A stretch of 64,000 nt of DNA from Streptomyces sp. NBC_00670 (lineage in GTDB: Bacteria > Actinomycetota > Actinomycetes > Streptomycetales > Streptomycetaceae). The stretch is from the NCBI RefSeq assembly GCF_036226765.1, contig NZ_CP109017.1, forward strand, positions 868,001 through 932,000, written 5' to 3'. A program made the position numbers and the translations under genes. The notes below the pieces were generated by a model. That model was not told the DNA's origin, did no database searches, and saw nothing but the letters and a program-made list of their open reading frames with translations. Positions 18,345 through 26,237 of the stretch are shown in pieces (position 1 is the first letter of the stretch; every line of letters starts with the position of its first letter).

Positions 18345-19880
18345 TCACGCGGACGCGGGCTGGACGGCGGAGTGGTTCGCGTCGGCCGTCGCGCGGGCGC
18401 CGTCCTTGCGGACCAGCAGCAGGGTGACCAGCGCGCCGAGCAGCGAGGCGCAGCCGCAGATCACCACGCCGAGGGCCATGCCGTGGCCGAGCGCCGACTG
18501 GGCGGCGGCCCGGGCGCCGTCGCTGCCGGCGTTGACGACCGCGAGCGGCCCGGCCGCGGCCTCCATCCCCGCGTCCGCGCCGCTGAGCTTGCCCACCAGC
18601 GCGGAGGAGGCGGCGCTCATCGCGATGGTGCTGATCACCGCAGGACCGAGCCCCTGTCCGAACTCGCGGACCAGGCTGGTGGCGCCGCTGGCCATGCCGG
18701 TCATGTGCAGCGGCACGGCGTTGACGGCGGCCGAGGTCAGCGAGGACACCACGCAGATGAAGCCGATGCCGAGCAGCAGCACCGGGCCGATGAAGGCGGC
18801 CAGGGAGGTGGTCGTGACGGGCAGCGCGGCAATCCAGAACTGGCCGGCGGCCATGGGCAGCAGACCGCCCATCAGCAGCAGTCGGGGTTCCACCCGGGTC
18901 AGCATCCGGCTCAGCGCCGGTGCGAGCAGCAGCGGCACCAGTTGCAGGATGACGAACGGCATACCGGCCCGCAGCGCGCTCAGATGCATCACGGCGCCGA
19001 GGCGGATGGAGACGCAGTAGGCGGTGCCGATGAAGCCGAACATGCCGGCGAGGGCGACCACGGCCGCGGCGGCGAAGGAGGGGATGCGCAGCAGGTCCAG
19101 GTTGAACATCGGCGAGGCGGCACGCTTCTCCACGACGACGAACCCGACGAGCCCGGCCGCGGCCAGCACGAGCGCGCCGACGATCACAGGGCTGCTCCAG
19201 CCGCGGTCGCCGCCCTCGATGATGCCCCAGAGCAGTGCGGTGAGTCCGACGGCGACGGTGATCTGACCCGGCCAGTCCAGTGAACGGCCCTCGGGGGCAC
19301 GGGAGTCGGTGACCAGGAACCAGCAGGCGACGGCGACGGCCACGCCGAGCACGACGGGCGGCACGAACGCGAAGCGGAAGTCGGCGACGGTGGCCAGCAC
19401 CCCGGAGGAGAGCGGTCCGACGGCGGAGGCGAGGGAGATGCTCAGCGCCCAGGTGGAGACGGCCTTCGCGCGGTCCTTCTCCCCGGGGGTCGCGGAGGCG
19501 ATCACCGCGAGCGAACTGGGGAAGAGGGCGGCGGCGCCGACGCCGGCCACGGCCTGGCCGGTCCACAGCATGGTGACATTCTGCGAGGTGGCGTTGAGGA
19601 GTTCACCGAGCGCGAGGGCGATTCCGCCGAGCACGAGCAGCCGTTTGCGGCCGAAGAGGTCGCCGACCACACCGAAATTCAGTTCCAGAATGGCGGTGGG
19701 CAGAATGAAGGCGGACGTCACCCAGGCCACCTGGGAACCGGACGCCCCGAAAGCGGCCTGGATCTCCCCATTGATGGGCGAGGGTACGGTGATGCACAAC
19801 TGGGCCGCGGCCACGGCGAGACAGCACGCGAGGAGCGTGCCGCGGTCCAGTCTTTTCAAGGAGATCGAATCCGTCATCAT
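18345..19880 (-). CDS. MFS transporter, DHA2 (14-TM) drug/metabolite exporter type
   Basis: 511 residues from ATG 19880, preceded by GTGAGGA. Around 14 hydrophobic segments are visible. The loop-2 motif is GVVGDLFGRKRLLVLGG, and LFPSSLAVIASATPGEKDRAKAVSTWA is the DHA2 motif C region. It is the last gene of the SDR-VOC-MFS operon and starts 8 bp after the VOC stop. It could export a toxic intermediate or import the pathway substrate; the sequence does not decide. Confidence 0.88.
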   Translation of the reverse strand: MMTDSISLKRLDRGTLLACCLAVAAAQLCITVPSPINGEIQAAFGASGSQVAWVTSAFILPTAILELNFGVVGDLFGRKRLLVLGGIALALGELLNATSQNVTMLWTGQAVAGVGAAALFPSSLAVIASATPGEKDRAKAVSTWALSISLASAVGPLSSGVLATVADFRFAFVPPVVLGVAVAVACWFLVTDSRAPEGRSLDWPGQITVAVGLTALLWGIIEGGDRGWSSPVIVGALVLAAAGLVGFVVVEKRAASPMFNLDLLRIPSFAAAAVVALAGMFGFIGTAYCVSIRLGAVMHLSALRAGMPFVILQLVPLLLAPALSRMLTRVEPRLLLMGGLLPMAAGQFWIAALPVTTTSLAAFIGPVLLLGIGFICVVSSLTSAAVNAVPLHMTGMASGATSLVREFGQGLGPAVISTIAMSAASSALVGKLSGADAGMEAAAGPLAVVNAGSDGARAAAQSALGHGMALGVVICGCASLLGALVTLLLVRKDGARATADANHSAVQPASA

Positions 19881-19888
19881 GCGTGTCC

Positions 19889-20353
19889 TCACTCGGGCTT
19901 TCGTACGGAATGCTGTGCGGAACTTCCTTCGGGCTTTCTTTCGGACTCTTTCTTTTCCATGAGCTCGATGAGATTTCCCTCGGGGTCGCGGACCCAGGCC
20001 ATGCGCACGCCGGGTTCGGGCGAGGGCCCGGGGGCCACGGCCTCGGCCGCGCCGTGGGCCAGCAGGCGCGCGTAGAGGGGGTCGAGGTCGGGCGTGGTGA
20101 GGGCGAAGTGCCCGTAGCCCTCGGTGAGCGCGGCGGTCAGCGGGTCGGGGGCGCGCAGGCCGGGGGCGGAGCCGGGGCGGGCGAGGAGTTCCAGCCGCCA
20201 GCCGTGCGGGTGTTCGAGGACGACGCCGCCGAGCCCGGGTCCGTCGAGATGGAACTCGAAGACCGGCTTCAGCTCGAACGCCTCCCGGTACCAGGCCGTC
20301 TGCGCGGGCAGGTCGCGTACGTTGACGCCGATGTGGTCGAGTCGGGTGGTCAT
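19889..20353 (-). CDS. VOC family protein (glyoxalase/dioxygenase superfamily)
   Basis: 154 residues from ATG 20353. The four expected metal ligands are visible: His in LDHIGVNV, Glu in RLELLARP, His in YGHFAL and Glu in NLIELME. A charged tail (KKESERKPEGSSAQHSVRKPE) extends beyond the fold. It resembles lactoylglutathione lyase or methylmalonyl-CoA epimerase-type VOC proteins. It is the middle gene of a three-gene operon. It might be an isomerase for a cluster intermediate, but no substrate can be assigned. Confidence 0.78.
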   Translation of the reverse strand: MTTRLDHIGVNVRDLPAQTAWYREAFELKPVFEFHLDGPGLGGVVLEHPHGWRLELLARPGSAPGLRAPDPLTAALTEGYGHFALTTPDLDPLYARLLAHGAAEAVAPGPSPEPGVRMAWVRDPEGNLIELMEKKESERKPEGSSAQHSVRKPE

Positions 20354-20356
20354 CGC

Positions 20357-21127
20357 TCAGCCCGCCATCGCGCTGTCGCCGCCGTCGACCATGAGGTTCG
20401 CGCCGTTGACGAAGGAGGCCTCGTCGGAGCAGAGGAAGGCGGCGGCACGGGCGATGTCCTCCGGCTCGCCCACGCGCCCGACCGGGATCCGGGCCTCCAA
20501 CCGCTCCCTGGGGCCGTCGGGGTCGTCGAGGAAGGGGGCGGTCGCCGAGGTGCGGGTCATGCCGGGGGCGATGGTGTTGACGCGGATGCCGTGCGGGGCG
20601 CCGGCCGCGCACAGGTGCTTGCTCATCGCCAGCACCCCGCCCTTGGCGGCGCCGTGCGGCACCATCGGCAGGAAGGGGGCGCCGCGCACGGCGGCGACGG
20701 AGGCCACGTTGAGGACGGCGCCGCCGCCGCGCGCGACGAGATGCGGCCAGGCGGCCCGGGTGCAGAAGTAGGGAATGTCCAGTTCGTTCTTGATGGTGAA
20801 GTACCAGTCCTCGGCGGGCAGGGTCTCGAACGGTCCGTTGCGCAGCGCGGAGGCGTTGTTGTAAAGGATGTCGATGCCGCCGAAGGCCGCGATCCCGGCC
20901 TCGATCCATTCCTTCGCGCCGTCCTCGGTGGACAGGTCCGCGGGGGCCACGGAACGCATGACTCCCCCGTTTTTCCCGACCATTTCGACGGTCTCCCGGT
21001 CCCGTTCTCCGTCCAGGTCACAACCGAATACCAAGGCGCCCTCGGCGGCGAATACCTGAGCCGCGGCCCGGCCTATTCCGGCTCCTGTGCCGCTGATGAA
21101 GGCGATTTTTCCGGCCAGTCGGCCCAT
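20357..21127 (-). CDS. SDR family protein with His in place of the catalytic Tyr
   Basis: 256 residues from ATG 21127. The Rossmann part is normal (SGTGAGIGRAAA, LYNNAS, NVASVAAV with Ser). The active-site segment reads PMVPHGAAKGG, where classical SDRs have YxxxK. The codon is CAC, so His sits at the Tyr position and the Lys is kept. Either His acts as the acid/base or the reaction differs. The C-terminus FVNGANLMVDGG is standard. It is the first gene of the leftward SDR-VOC-MFS operon, with a good promoter at 21173-21201. Confidence 0.85.
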   Translation of the reverse strand: MGRLAGKIAFISGTGAGIGRAAAQVFAAEGALVFGCDLDGERDRETVEMVGKNGGVMRSVAPADLSTEDGAKEWIEAGIAAFGGIDILYNNASALRNGPFETLPAEDWYFTIKNELDIPYFCTRAAWPHLVARGGGAVLNVASVAAVRGAPFLPMVPHGAAKGGVLAMSKHLCAAGAPHGIRVNTIAPGMTRTSATAPFLDDPDGPRERLEARIPVGRVGEPEDIARAAAFLCSDEASFVNGANLMVDGGDSAMAG

Positions 21128-21172
21128 GATGCTGACGTCCCTTGTCCAGTGTTGCCGTCTTGCGGTGCTGGA

Positions 21173-21240
21173 AGCGTAGGGACGGCCTTTGGCGAGAACA
21201 AGAAAAGGGGCACCGCGGGGCCATCGGGCGTTCGTATGGC
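21173..21240 (-). promoter_or_regulatory. Promoter of the SDR-VOC-MFS operon with LysR-type box
   Basis: Leftward -35 TTGTTC (21201-21196) and -10 TACGCT (21178-21173) are 17 bp apart, giving a start near 21166. The inverted repeat GCCAT-N11-ATGGC (21220-21240) has the LysR T-N11-A pattern and is centred about 64 bp before the start, the normal recognition-site position. ATGGC is also the half-site at 10059-10071. Confidence 0.5.
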
Positions 21241-21324
21241 TGGTATGCGCGACGGGTCGGCGAAACTTCCGGCCGCCACCTCCGCGGACGCCGCGGTCGG
21301 GGAACAAGCCGGGCCGTGGGGGCG

Positions 21325-21352
21325 TTGACGCCGTCGCGGCCAGTGCTACAGT
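21325..21352 (+). promoter_or_regulatory. Promoter of the rho paralogue
   Basis: TTGACG (21325-21330), a 16-bp spacer ending in TGC (extended -10) and TACAGT (21347-21352). The predicted start is near 21359. The inverted repeat GAACA-N7-TGTTC follows directly and could be an operator. Confidence 0.6.
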
Positions 21353-21631
21353 GCGAACAGCACCTGTGTTCACGCCCCGTCCGGGGCGCCGGTGCCACTG
21401 TTCACTCCCGTTCCGCCGCCCCGCCCGTCGTCGTACGACCGGCCGGTGGCTTCCCACCAGGCATCCCGCCGACCCGGCGGTCCTCGCGGCCGTCACGGCG
21501 GTTCCCGTAGCGGAACCGCGTCCGGGACGCCGTTCCCGCCGCCCCGTGGAGACGTGCCCACTGGCCCTCCCCCTCGTGGCTTCCCCTCCCCTTCCGCGTG
21601 CTTCCGCGTCCGTTCCGAAAGGACCTCTCCC
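21353..21631 (+). other. Long untranslated leader of the rho paralogue
   Basis: About 270 nt separate the predicted start from the ATG. The leader is C-rich on the coding strand in places (for example 21404-21440), like Rho utilization sites. No protein gene fits. Known rho genes are autoregulated by Rho-dependent attenuation in a long leader, so the same is a reasonable guess here. Confidence 0.4.
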
Positions 21632-22804
21632 ATGACGACCACTACGACATCCACCATCACACCCACCCTCGAACGGCCCCCCGAGACACGGCGGACGCGC
21701 ACCGTCGCCGGTCTCCTCGACGTCGACCGGCACGGGAAGGGGCACCTGCGCACCGGCGACTGCCTGCCCACGCCCGCCGACACCGAGGTCCCGGCCGCGC
21801 TGGTCCGCCGGTACGGACTGCGCGCCGGTGACCACGTCGAGGGCACGCTCGGCGACCGCCGCGCCCTGACAGACGTCACCCTGGTCGGCGGCCGTACGCC
21901 CACCGAGGCCCGGCAGCGGCCGCACTTCCGTGACCTCACCCCGCTGCACCCGCGTCAGCGACTGCGCCTGGAACACCCGGCGAGCGGGGTCTCCGGACGC
22001 CTGATGGACCTGCTCGCGCCGGTCGGCAAGGGGCAGCGCGGGCTGCTCGTCGCCCCGCCCAAGACCGGCAAGACCGTGCTGTTGCAGCAGATCGCCGCGG
22101 CCGTGGCCGGCAACCACCCCGAGTGCCACCTCATGGTCGTGCTGCTCGACGAGCGGCCCGAGGAGGTGACCGACATGCGGCGCTCGGTGCGCGGCGAGGT
22201 GTACGCCTCCACCTTCGACCGGACGCCCAAGCAGCACATCGCGCTCGCCGAACTCGTCGTGGAGCGCGCCAAGCGGCTCGTCGAGCAGGGCCGCGACGTG
22301 GTGATCCTGCTCGACTCGCTGACCCGGCTGTGCCGCGCCCACAACAACGCGGCGGGCTCCGGCGGCCGCACGCTCAGCGGCGGCGTCGACGCGGCGGCGC
22401 TGCTCGGCCCGAAGCGGTTCTTCGGCGCCGCGCGGCTCGCCGAGGAGGGCGGCTCGCTCACCATCCTGGCCACCGCCCTGGTGGAGACCGGCTCCCGCGC
22501 CGACGACTACTTCTTCGAGGAGCTCAAGAGCACCGGCAACATGGAACTGCGGCTGGACCGCACACTGGCCGGCCGACGCGTCTTCCCCGCCGTGGACCTC
22601 ACCGCCTCCGGCACCCGGCGTGAGGAACTCCTCATCCCACAGGGCGAGTTGACCACCGTACGCGGCCTGCGCCGGGCGCTCGTGTCCCGCGACGGCCAGG
22701 CCCAGGGGCCGAACGGCTACGAGACACTGCTGCAACGTCTGCGCGCGACCCCGGACAACGCCACGTTCCTGCACCAGGTGCAGCCGACGCTGCGGCAGGG
22801 GTGA
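21632..22804 (+). CDS. rho: Short transcription termination factor Rho paralogue
   Basis: 390 residues from ATG 21632, with GAAAGGACC upstream. It has the primary RNA-binding OB domain (AGLLDVDRHGKGHLRTGD...YGLRAGDHVEG), Walker A APPKTGKT (141-148), the Q-loop region DERPEEVTDMRR, the R-loop DSLTRLCRAHN, GGVDAAALLGPKRFFGAAR and the arginine-finger region SGTRREELL. All the helicase motifs are there. It lacks the N-terminal helix bundle and the long basic insertion of the usual actinobacterial Rho, so it is probably a second, shorter Rho. Confidence 0.88.
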   Translation: MTTTTTSTITPTLERPPETRRTRTVAGLLDVDRHGKGHLRTGDCLPTPADTEVPAALVRRYGLRAGDHVEGTLGDRRALTDVTLVGGRTPTEARQRPHFRDLTPLHPRQRLRLEHPASGVSGRLMDLLAPVGKGQRGLLVAPPKTGKTVLLQQIAAAVAGNHPECHLMVVLLDERPEEVTDMRRSVRGEVYASTFDRTPKQHIALAELVVERAKRLVEQGRDVVILLDSLTRLCRAHNNAAGSGGRTLSGGVDAAALLGPKRFFGAARLAEEGGSLTILATALVETGSRADDYFFEELKSTGNMELRLDRTLAGRRVFPAVDLTASGTRREELLIPQGELTTVRGLRRALVSRDGQAQGPNGYETLLQRLRATPDNATFLHQVQPTLRQG

Positions 22805-22963
22805 GCGGGGCCGTACGGCGGCCCCCGCACCGGCGGCTCCGCGCACATCCCGCCCGCCCGGCGTCCGTGCGGCGCGCGGCGGCTGCGGCAACCGGGTGCC
22901 GGATCCGCCCGTTCGGACCGGCCCGACCGGCGCGGAGGGCCTCCTTTCCCGAGCGTTGCCGGT

Positions 22964-24181
22964 ATGACCCTCGGCTTCTCACACCGCACTGCCGTCTGCG
23001 GCGCCGCCGTCTGCGCGGTCGGCGCGCTCGCCCTCGCGCCGGGTTCGTCCGTCGCCGACACGGGCCCGTCGGCACCGCCGTCAAGCCCGTCCTCGGCGTC
23101 GGCTCCGGCTTCCGCGCCGAGCGCGGCGAGCGCGGCGACCGGCGGGGCCGACACGCGGGTTCGGCCGCGGGCGGGGGCGCCCGCGGTGCCGGAGGTTTCC
23201 GCGCTCTCCTGGCTGGTGGCCGATGCCGACACGGGCGACGTGCTCGCCGCGCACGACGCGCACCGTCCGCTGCCGCCCGCGAGCACGCTGAAGACGCTGT
23301 TCGCGCTCACCGTGCTCCCCGCGCTGCCGAGCGACGCCCGGCACACCGTCGGCGAGCGGGAACTCGAGGGCATCGGCCCCGGCAGCAGCCTCGTCGGTGT
23401 CGCCGAGGGACTCACCTACACCGTGGCCGACCTGTGGCGCGGGGTCTTCCTCAGCTCGGGCAACGACGCGGTGCACGTCCTGGCCGCGATGAACGGCGGC
23501 CTGGAGGCCACCACCCGTCAGATGCAGGCCAAGGCGCGGGAACTGGGCGCGCTCGACACCCACGTGGTCTCGCCCGACGGCTACGACCGGCCGGGGCAGG
23601 TGTCCTCGGCGTACGACCTCGCCGTCTTCGGCCGCGCCGGACTGCACGACCCCGACTTCGCCCGCTACTGCGACACGCCCGAGGCGTACTTCCCCGGGTA
23701 CGGGCAGCCGTACGGCATCCAGAACACCAACCGCCTGCTCACCGGGGCCGACGGGGTGGCGCCGTACCCGGGTCTGATCGGCGTCAAGAACGGCTACACC
23801 AGCAACGCGGGCAACACGCTGATCGCGGCGGCGCACCGGGGCGGGCACACGCTGGTCGTGACGGTGCTCCACCCCCGGGTGGGCGGCGGTTTCCAGGTGT
23901 ACGAGGAGGCGCGGGCGCTGCTCGACTGGGGGTTCGGGGCGGAGGGCCACGTCACGGCGGTGGGCTCCCTGGAACGCCACGGCAAGTCGTCCCCGGCGCC
24001 GTCCCCGCCCCCGGCCCACCCCGGCCCACCGGCCCGGTCCCACGCCCGGAGCGGTGCCGGCTCCCCGAGACTGGTCCTGCTGGTCGGCGCGGCGGCACTG
24101 ACGGCGGTGACGGCACTGACCCTGGCGTTGCGCTCCGCGGGCAGGGCGCGGGCACGCGGCAGAGCTCGGAGGGTGCGGTGA
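22964..24181 (+). CDS. D-alanyl-D-alanine carboxypeptidase (S11/DacC type), secreted and membrane-anchored
   Basis: 405 residues. A signal peptide covers residues about 1-31, followed by a Ser/Ala/Pro linker to about residue 70. The penicillin-binding triads are Ser107-Thr-Leu-Lys110, Ser165-Gly-Asn167 and Lys275-Asn-Gly277 (KNG instead of KTG). After the catalytic domain come a Pro-rich stretch and a C-terminal membrane helix (LVLLVGAAALTAVTALTLAL) with a basic tail. It should trim the terminal D-Ala of peptidoglycan stem peptides outside the membrane. It is transcribed alone. Confidence 0.9.
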   Translation: MTLGFSHRTAVCGAAVCAVGALALAPGSSVADTGPSAPPSSPSSASAPASAPSAASAATGGADTRVRPRAGAPAVPEVSALSWLVADADTGDVLAAHDAHRPLPPASTLKTLFALTVLPALPSDARHTVGERELEGIGPGSSLVGVAEGLTYTVADLWRGVFLSSGNDAVHVLAAMNGGLEATTRQMQAKARELGALDTHVVSPDGYDRPGQVSSAYDLAVFGRAGLHDPDFARYCDTPEAYFPGYGQPYGIQNTNRLLTGADGVAPYPGLIGVKNGYTSNAGNTLIAAAHRGGHTLVVTVLHPRVGGGFQVYEEARALLDWGFGAEGHVTAVGSLERHGKSSPAPSPPPAHPGPPARSHARSGAGSPRLVLLVGAAALTAVTALTLALRSAGRARARGRARRVR

Positions 24182-24210
24182 GCCGGCGGATACGGGACGT
24201 GTCCGGCTGA

Positions 24211-24294
24211 TCGCGCAGTTCCTCGCGCCCTTGGGCCGGCCGGGAGTCAGGGCGCGCAGCCCCCAAGCCTCCCCTGGGACCGGGGCACAGCCCC
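24211..24294. repeat. Copy of the dispersed intergenic repeat, inverted, with hairpins
   Basis: TCGCGCAGTTCCTCGCGCCC (24211-24230) is close to the reverse complement of the element at 3034. Further on, GGGGC-ACA-GCCCC (24282-24294) forms a small hairpin. It separates the convergent carboxypeptidase and asparaginase genes and may terminate both. Confidence 0.5.
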
Positions 24295-24324
24295 AGTCAC
24301 CTCCCGGAGGAATCGCCCTGGACG

Positions 24325-25419
24325 TCACCCGCCGGCAGGCGCAGGCAACGGCGGCACCACCGTCACCGCCCCCACCGGCCGCCCGCCACCCAGCAACGTC
24401 GCCCCGGCGAACGCCTTCAACAGCCCCCGCTCCACCCCCGCCCACTCCAGCCCCGCAGCCACCACCGGCACCCTCGCCCGCTCCGCCCCGTCCGACACCT
24501 TCACCGCCACCGCACGTCCATCCGGCAACGCCGCGACCTGCACCCCCTCGAACCCGTCCTTGGACAACACCCCCGGCACCGCCTCCATCAGCGCCGCCAC
24601 ATCACGCCCCCGCCCGGACGCCATCTCCGCATGCCCCCGCACCGCGTCCGCCACCCGTGCCTCCGCCGTCCCGGCCGGCGCGGTGGTGAGCCGGGCCGAC
24701 GCCCGCGCCAGCCCTCGCAGGGAGACGGCGAACAGCGGCGCACCGCACCCGTCGACGCTGACCCGGGCGATCCGCTGCCCGGTCAGCTCCTCGACGGTCA
24801 CGGCGATCCCCCGCTGCAACGGGTGCCCGGGGTCGAGGTAGTCCGTCAGGGACCACCCGTTCACCCGGCACGTGTACAGCATCGCCGCATGCTTGCCCGA
24901 ACAGTTCTGGGCGAGCCGCGACGGCTTCCGCCCCGCCCGGATCCACGCGTCCCGCTCCCCCGCCCCGAACGGCAGATCGGGCACATTGCGCAGCTCGCCC
25001 TCGCCGAGCCCCGCCTGCCCGAGGACGCGGCGGACGCCGTCGAGATGCCGCTCCTCCCCGGAGTGGCTCGCCGCGGCCAGCGCCAGCAGTTCCCCGTCGA
25101 GCGGCAGCCCGGCGCGCACCATGGCGACCGCCTGGACGGGCTTGAGCGCCGAGCGCGGATAGAACGCGGCCTCGGTGTCGCCGACGTCCAGCAGCACCTC
25201 CCCGTCGGCGCCGAGGACGACGACCGACCCGTAGTGCACCCCTTCGACGAGGCCCCCGCGCACCACATGCGCGACGGGTGCGTGACGGGGCTCGCGCACC
25301 GCGGGAGCGTCGGCCACGACACTCCCGGAAGGCCGGGAAGCCCCCGAAGCCCTGGGCACGTTCCCGGATCCGGCACCCTGATACTGCCGCTGCTCGCTCA
25401 ACGCTCCGCTCCGCCTCAC
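24325..25419 (-). CDS. Asparaginase (asparaginase II / AnsA-like, Rhizobium type)
   Basis: 364 residues from GTG 25419, which overlaps the regulator stop by 4 bp; TTG 25401 is possible. The family signature is HVVRGGLVEGVHYGSVVVLGADGEVLLDVGD, then YPRSALKPVQAVAM, AASHSGEERH, QNCSGKHAAML, DGCGAPLFAVSL and RPVGAVTVVPPLP. This is the thermolabile R. etli-type asparaginase, unrelated to the E. coli enzymes, hydrolysing L-asparagine in the cytoplasm. The coupled upstream GntR gene suggests local control by nitrogen or amino-acid supply. Confidence 0.88.
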   Translation of the reverse strand: MRRSGALSEQRQYQGAGSGNVPRASGASRPSGSVVADAPAVREPRHAPVAHVVRGGLVEGVHYGSVVVLGADGEVLLDVGDTEAAFYPRSALKPVQAVAMVRAGLPLDGELLALAAASHSGEERHLDGVRRVLGQAGLGEGELRNVPDLPFGAGERDAWIRAGRKPSRLAQNCSGKHAAMLYTCRVNGWSLTDYLDPGHPLQRGIAVTVEELTGQRIARVSVDGCGAPLFAVSLRGLARASARLTTAPAGTAEARVADAVRGHAEMASGRGRDVAALMEAVPGVLSKDGFEGVQVAALPDGRAVAVKVSDGAERARVPVVAAGLEWAGVERGLLKAFAGATLLGGGRPVGAVTVVPPLPAPAGG

Positions 25420-26153
25420 GTGGGGGTACCCGTGCGCCCCGGGCGCACGATGTCGGTCAAAGTCGTCTCGACCCGGTCGAGATGGTGGGACATGGCCCGC
25501 ACCGCGTCCTGTTCCGAGCCGCCGGCGAGGGCCTCGACGAGCGCGCGGTGCTCGCGGTTCGACTGCTCGCGCCGGCCGCCCAGGTCGTTGAGGAAGGCCG
25601 ACTGGCGGGCCAGCGCGTCCCGGATCTCCTCGATCACCCGGCGGAAGACCGGGTTCTGGGCGGCCTCGGCCACGCTGAGGTGGAACAGGGTGTCCATCGC
25701 CACCCAGGCGACGGTGTCCGTCTCCCGCTCCATGCGGTCCAGGAGGTGTGTCAGCCGGTCCAGGTCGTCCGGGGTGCGGCGCAGTGCCGCGTAGCCGGCG
25801 ACGGGGATCTCGACGTGGCGGCGCACTTCGAGCAGGTGGGCGGCGGTGTAGTCGCCGAAGGTGGGGTCCTCGACGGTGTCGGTGACCACGAAGGTGCCCC
25901 GGCCGGTCCGGGAGACGGTCAGCCCCATGGTCTGCAGGGCCCGCAGGGCCTCGCGCAGCACGGGCCGGCTGACCTCCAGGGTGCGGCACAGCTCGGCCTC
26001 GGAGGGCAGCCGCTCGCCGATGGCGTACTCGCCGCGCTCGATCGCGCCGCGCAGATGGGTGAGCACCGCCTCCATCGCACTGACCCGCCGCGGGCCCTGC
26101 CCGGCCGTCGGCCGGGGCGCCTGACCCGCTGTCTGGCTGTCTGACAGGTTCAC
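25416..26153 (-). CDS. FadR-family (FCD) GntR transcriptional regulator
   Basis: 245 residues from GTG 26153; an in-frame TTG at 26189 is a less likely start. The winged helix reads LRGAIERGEYAIGERLPSEAELCRTLEVSRPVLREALRALQTMGLTVSRTGRGTFV. The C-terminal FCD domain keeps LFHLSVAEAAQNPVFRRVIEEI and HRALVEAL, with His residues suited to metal binding. Such regulators respond to carboxylate ligands. It is translationally coupled to the asparaginase and probably controls that operon, perhaps through the palindrome at 26174. Confidence 0.87.
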   Translation of the reverse strand: MNLSDSQTAGQAPRPTAGQGPRRVSAMEAVLTHLRGAIERGEYAIGERLPSEAELCRTLEVSRPVLREALRALQTMGLTVSRTGRGTFVVTDTVEDPTFGDYTAAHLLEVRRHVEIPVAGYAALRRTPDDLDRLTHLLDRMERETDTVAWVAMDTLFHLSVAEAAQNPVFRRVIEEIRDALARQSAFLNDLGGRREQSNREHRALVEALAGGSEQDAVRAMSHHLDRVETTLTDIVRPGRTGTPT

Positions 26154-26173
26154 GGGCCGATCCTGCGTCCGCC

Positions 26174-26189
26174 GAAACGTTTCTGTCAA
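26174..26189 (-). promoter_or_regulatory. Candidate promoter/operator of the gntR-asparaginase operon
   Basis: A consensus-like TTGACA (26189-26184 leftward) directly abuts the palindrome GAAACGTTTC (26183-26174). A convincing -10 was not found. Binding at the palindrome would block RNA polymerase. Confidence 0.35.
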
Positions 26190-26195
26190 ACGGGA

Positions 26196-26229
26196 CCGGG
26201 GGTGCCGACGACACGGCCCGCACCCCCGG
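26196..26229 (-). terminator. Terminator after uppP
   Basis: A 10-bp perfect stem CCGGGGGTGC / GCACCCCCGG with a 14-nt loop, 9 bp past the uppP stop. Confidence 0.7.
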
Positions 26230-26237
26230 GAGGGGCG

